Notes under the pieces: model-generated
Told to the model about the DNA's origin: nothing
Databases searched by the model: none
What the model saw: only the letters and a program-made list of their open reading frames with translations
Source of the DNA: Flavobacterium sp. UBA4098
GTDB taxonomy: Bacteria; Bacteroidota; Bacteroidia; Flavobacteriales; Flavobacteriaceae
Direction of reading: 5' to 3'
Assembly (NCBI GenBank): GCA_002382495.1
Contig: DFXW01000043.1
Coordinates: forward strand, 42,425-55,400
DNA length: 12,976 bases
Translations under genes and position numbers: made by a program
Shown: one piece after another, positions 11,600 through 12,976 of the stretch
Position numbering within the stretch: the stretch's first letter is position 1
Layout: every line of letters begins with the position of its first letter

Positions 11600-12976
11600 T
11601 TATTCTATTTCTGAAACTCGTAAGGTATTTACCATTCCTTTGTCAGTGATTGGCATTGCTGCTAAGTTGATTAAGAAATCGCCTTTTTCAACAAATCCTT
11701 TTTGTCTTGCAATTTCATTCACATCAGTTACCGTGTCATCCGTACTTACAGATTTAGCATAGTAAAAAGATTTAACGCCCCATAATAGGTTCAATTGCGT
11801 TAAGATTCTTTTGTTAGATGTAAAAACTAAAATATGAGCTGATGGTCTCCAAGATGAAATTTGGAATGCCGTATAGCCACTATTTGTTAATGTACAAATT
11901 GCTTTTGCTTTGATTACGTTAGCCATTTGCGCTGCGTGTTGACAGATTGTTTTAGTAATAAAACGATTCGTTCTAACTTGTGGTGTATTTTGAGGCACTT
12001 TGATTAGCGGAGAATCTTCAACTGCTTCAATGATTTGAGTCATTTTTTGAATTACTTGTACAGGATAATTTCCTGCTGCTGTTTCTCCAGAAAGCATTAC
12101 GGCATCAGCGCCATCCATTACCGAGTTAGCAACGTCATTAACCTCAGCACGTGTTGGAGTTAAACTAGTAATCATCGTTTCCATCATTTGCGTTGCCACA
12201 ATTACTGGAATACGAGCAGTTTTAGCTCTAACAATTAATTCTTTTTGTACCAATGGTACTTCATGAGCTGGAAGTTCCACTCCTAAATCACCACGAGCTA
12301 CCATCAATGCATCACAATAAGCAACAATTTTGTCCATATTCTCTAATGCTTCTGGCATTTCGATTTTGGCAATAATTGGAATTTTAAATTCAGAGTGCTC
12401 AGCAATTAATTCTTGAAGGTCTTGTAAATCTCTTGGTGTTTTCACGAATGAAAGGGCAATCCAATCTACTTGTTGACCAATAGCAAAAATGGCATCGGCA
12501 ATATCTTTCTCTGTCAAAGCAGGAAGTGAAATTTTAGTATTTGGAAGGTTAACTCCTTTTTTAGATTTCAATTCGCCACCTTGAATTACTTTGGCAACCA
12601 CTTCTGTTTTCTTATCAGTTGAAACAATTTCGAAAATTAATTTTCCATCATCTAACAAAATTCTTTCTCCTGGATTAACATCGTTTGGAAAGTTTTGGTA
12701 CTTCATGAAAACTCTTTCTTTGGTTCCAATGATATCTTCAGCAGTTGTGAATGTAATTAAATCACCATCGTTAACCACTACACCTTCTTCCATAACTCCA
12801 ACACGAAGTTTAGGACCTTGTAAATCGGCTAAAATACCAGTAGTATAACCATATTCTTCATTGATGCTACGAATAGTACTTATACGCTCTTTAACATCAT
12901 TATAATCAGCATGCGAAAAATTTATTCTAAATACATTAACTCCTGCCTCAATCATGTCTTTGATGATTTCTCTTGT
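11600..12976 (-). CDS. pyk: Pyruvate kinase, N-terminus cut by the window edge
   Basis: This enzyme makes pyruvate and ATP from phosphoenolpyruvate and ADP, the last step of glycolysis. The frame stays open to the right edge (TREIIKD before the first Met at 12955), so that Met is internal and roughly 20 N-terminal residues are missing. Seen in order are EAGVNVFRINFSH with its phosphate-binding Arg, ILADLQGPKLRVG, and a B-domain. The signature IPIIAKIEMPEAL follows with its catalytic Lys (residue 197 counted from the Met at 12955). Then come MVARGDLGVELP, ATQMMETM and MLSGETAAGNYP. The C-terminal allosteric domain has TLTNSGYTA and ends near MPITDKGMVNTLRV. Apart from the cut end it appears full length, about 475 residues in all. 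A strong terminator follows the stop. Its promoter is outside the window. Confidence 0.97.
   Translation of the reverse strand, partial: TREIIKDMIEAGVNVFRINFSHADYNDVKERISTIRSINEEYGYTTGILADLQGPKLRVGVMEEGVVVNDGDLITFTTAEDIIGTKERVFMKYQNFPNDVNPGERILLDDGKLIFEIVSTDKKTEVVAKVIQGGELKSKKGVNLPNTKISLPALTEKDIADAIFAIGQQVDWIALSFVKTPRDLQDLQELIAEHSEFKIPIIAKIEMPEALENMDKIVAYCDALMVARGDLGVELPAHEVPLVQKELIVRAKTARIPVIVATQMMETMITSLTPTRAEVNDVANSVMDGADAVMLSGETAAGNYPVQVIQKMTQIIEAVEDSPLIKVPQNTPQVRTNRFITKTICQHAAQMANVIKAKAICTLTNSGYTAFQISSWRPSAHILVFTSNKRILTQLNLLWGVKSFYYAKSVSTDDTVTDVNEIARQKGFVEKGDFLINLAAMPITDKGMVNTLRVSEIE

Noticed and set aside
12953..12955. ATG at 12955 as the start of pyruvate kinase
   Set aside because: The open frame continues to the window edge with family-like sequence (TREIIKD), and the family's N-terminal strand lies before it.
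1..12976. Defence system, CRISPR array, prophage or transposon
   Set aside because: All sizeable genes belong to housekeeping or common envelope families. No spaced repeats, integrase, transposase or terminal repeats were seen, and the base composition looks even throughout.

Overview
The window looks like core chromosome of a flavobacterium (Bacteroidota, Flavobacteriaceae, probably Flavobacterium or a close relative). The evidence is AT-rich DNA, almost no Shine-Dalgarno sequences, several promoters carrying the Bacteroidota -7 element TAnnTTTG, a TonB-dependent receptor with the Bacteroidota-type N-terminal carboxypeptidase-like domain, and a run of protein families typical of this group. 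I see no insertion sequence, integrase, CRISPR array, tRNA, rRNA or other sign of an accessory island.

Layout. Bases 1-325 hold no convincing protein gene. They contain two strong hairpins and, between them, a possible small RNA of about 115 nt. Bases 326-3261 are a tight three-gene + strand cluster: an exported DUF3108 protein, tryptophan 2,3-dioxygenase (first step of the kynurenine pathway) and a lipoprotein M23-type cell-wall peptidase. The first two overlap by one base (TAATG) and the third starts 3 bases later. Glucose-6-phosphate isomerase (3370-5013) and a large TonB-dependent outer-membrane receptor (5207-7969) follow as separate units, each with its own terminator. Next are a small four-helix membrane protein with conserved-looking histidines (8073-8495) and a secreted RlpA-like double-psi beta-barrel protein (8555-9037).

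The RlpA-like gene converges, with a single base between stop codons, on a CYTH-fold triphosphatase gene (9039-9506, -). That gene is divergent from dinB, DNA polymerase IV (9575-10657, +), across a 68-bp spacer. A bidirectional terminator separates dinB from a Bax inhibitor-1/YccA family membrane protein (10713-11474, -). Pyruvate kinase (11600 to the right edge, -) runs off the window, lacking its N-terminus.

The genes do not form one pathway. Two are glycolytic (glucose-6-phosphate isomerase, pyruvate kinase), one is tryptophan catabolism, two act on the cell wall, one is outer-membrane uptake and one is translesion synthesis. Almost every unit is closed by a clear intrinsic terminator, so most genes are probably transcribed alone. 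The best second-look items are the candidate small RNA at 138-264, a promoter whose -33 box lies inside a terminator stem, substitutions at expected active-site positions in both cell-wall proteins, repeats upstream of pgi and the receptor gene, and a possible leaderless dinB transcript. I did not find a clearly new multi-gene system.
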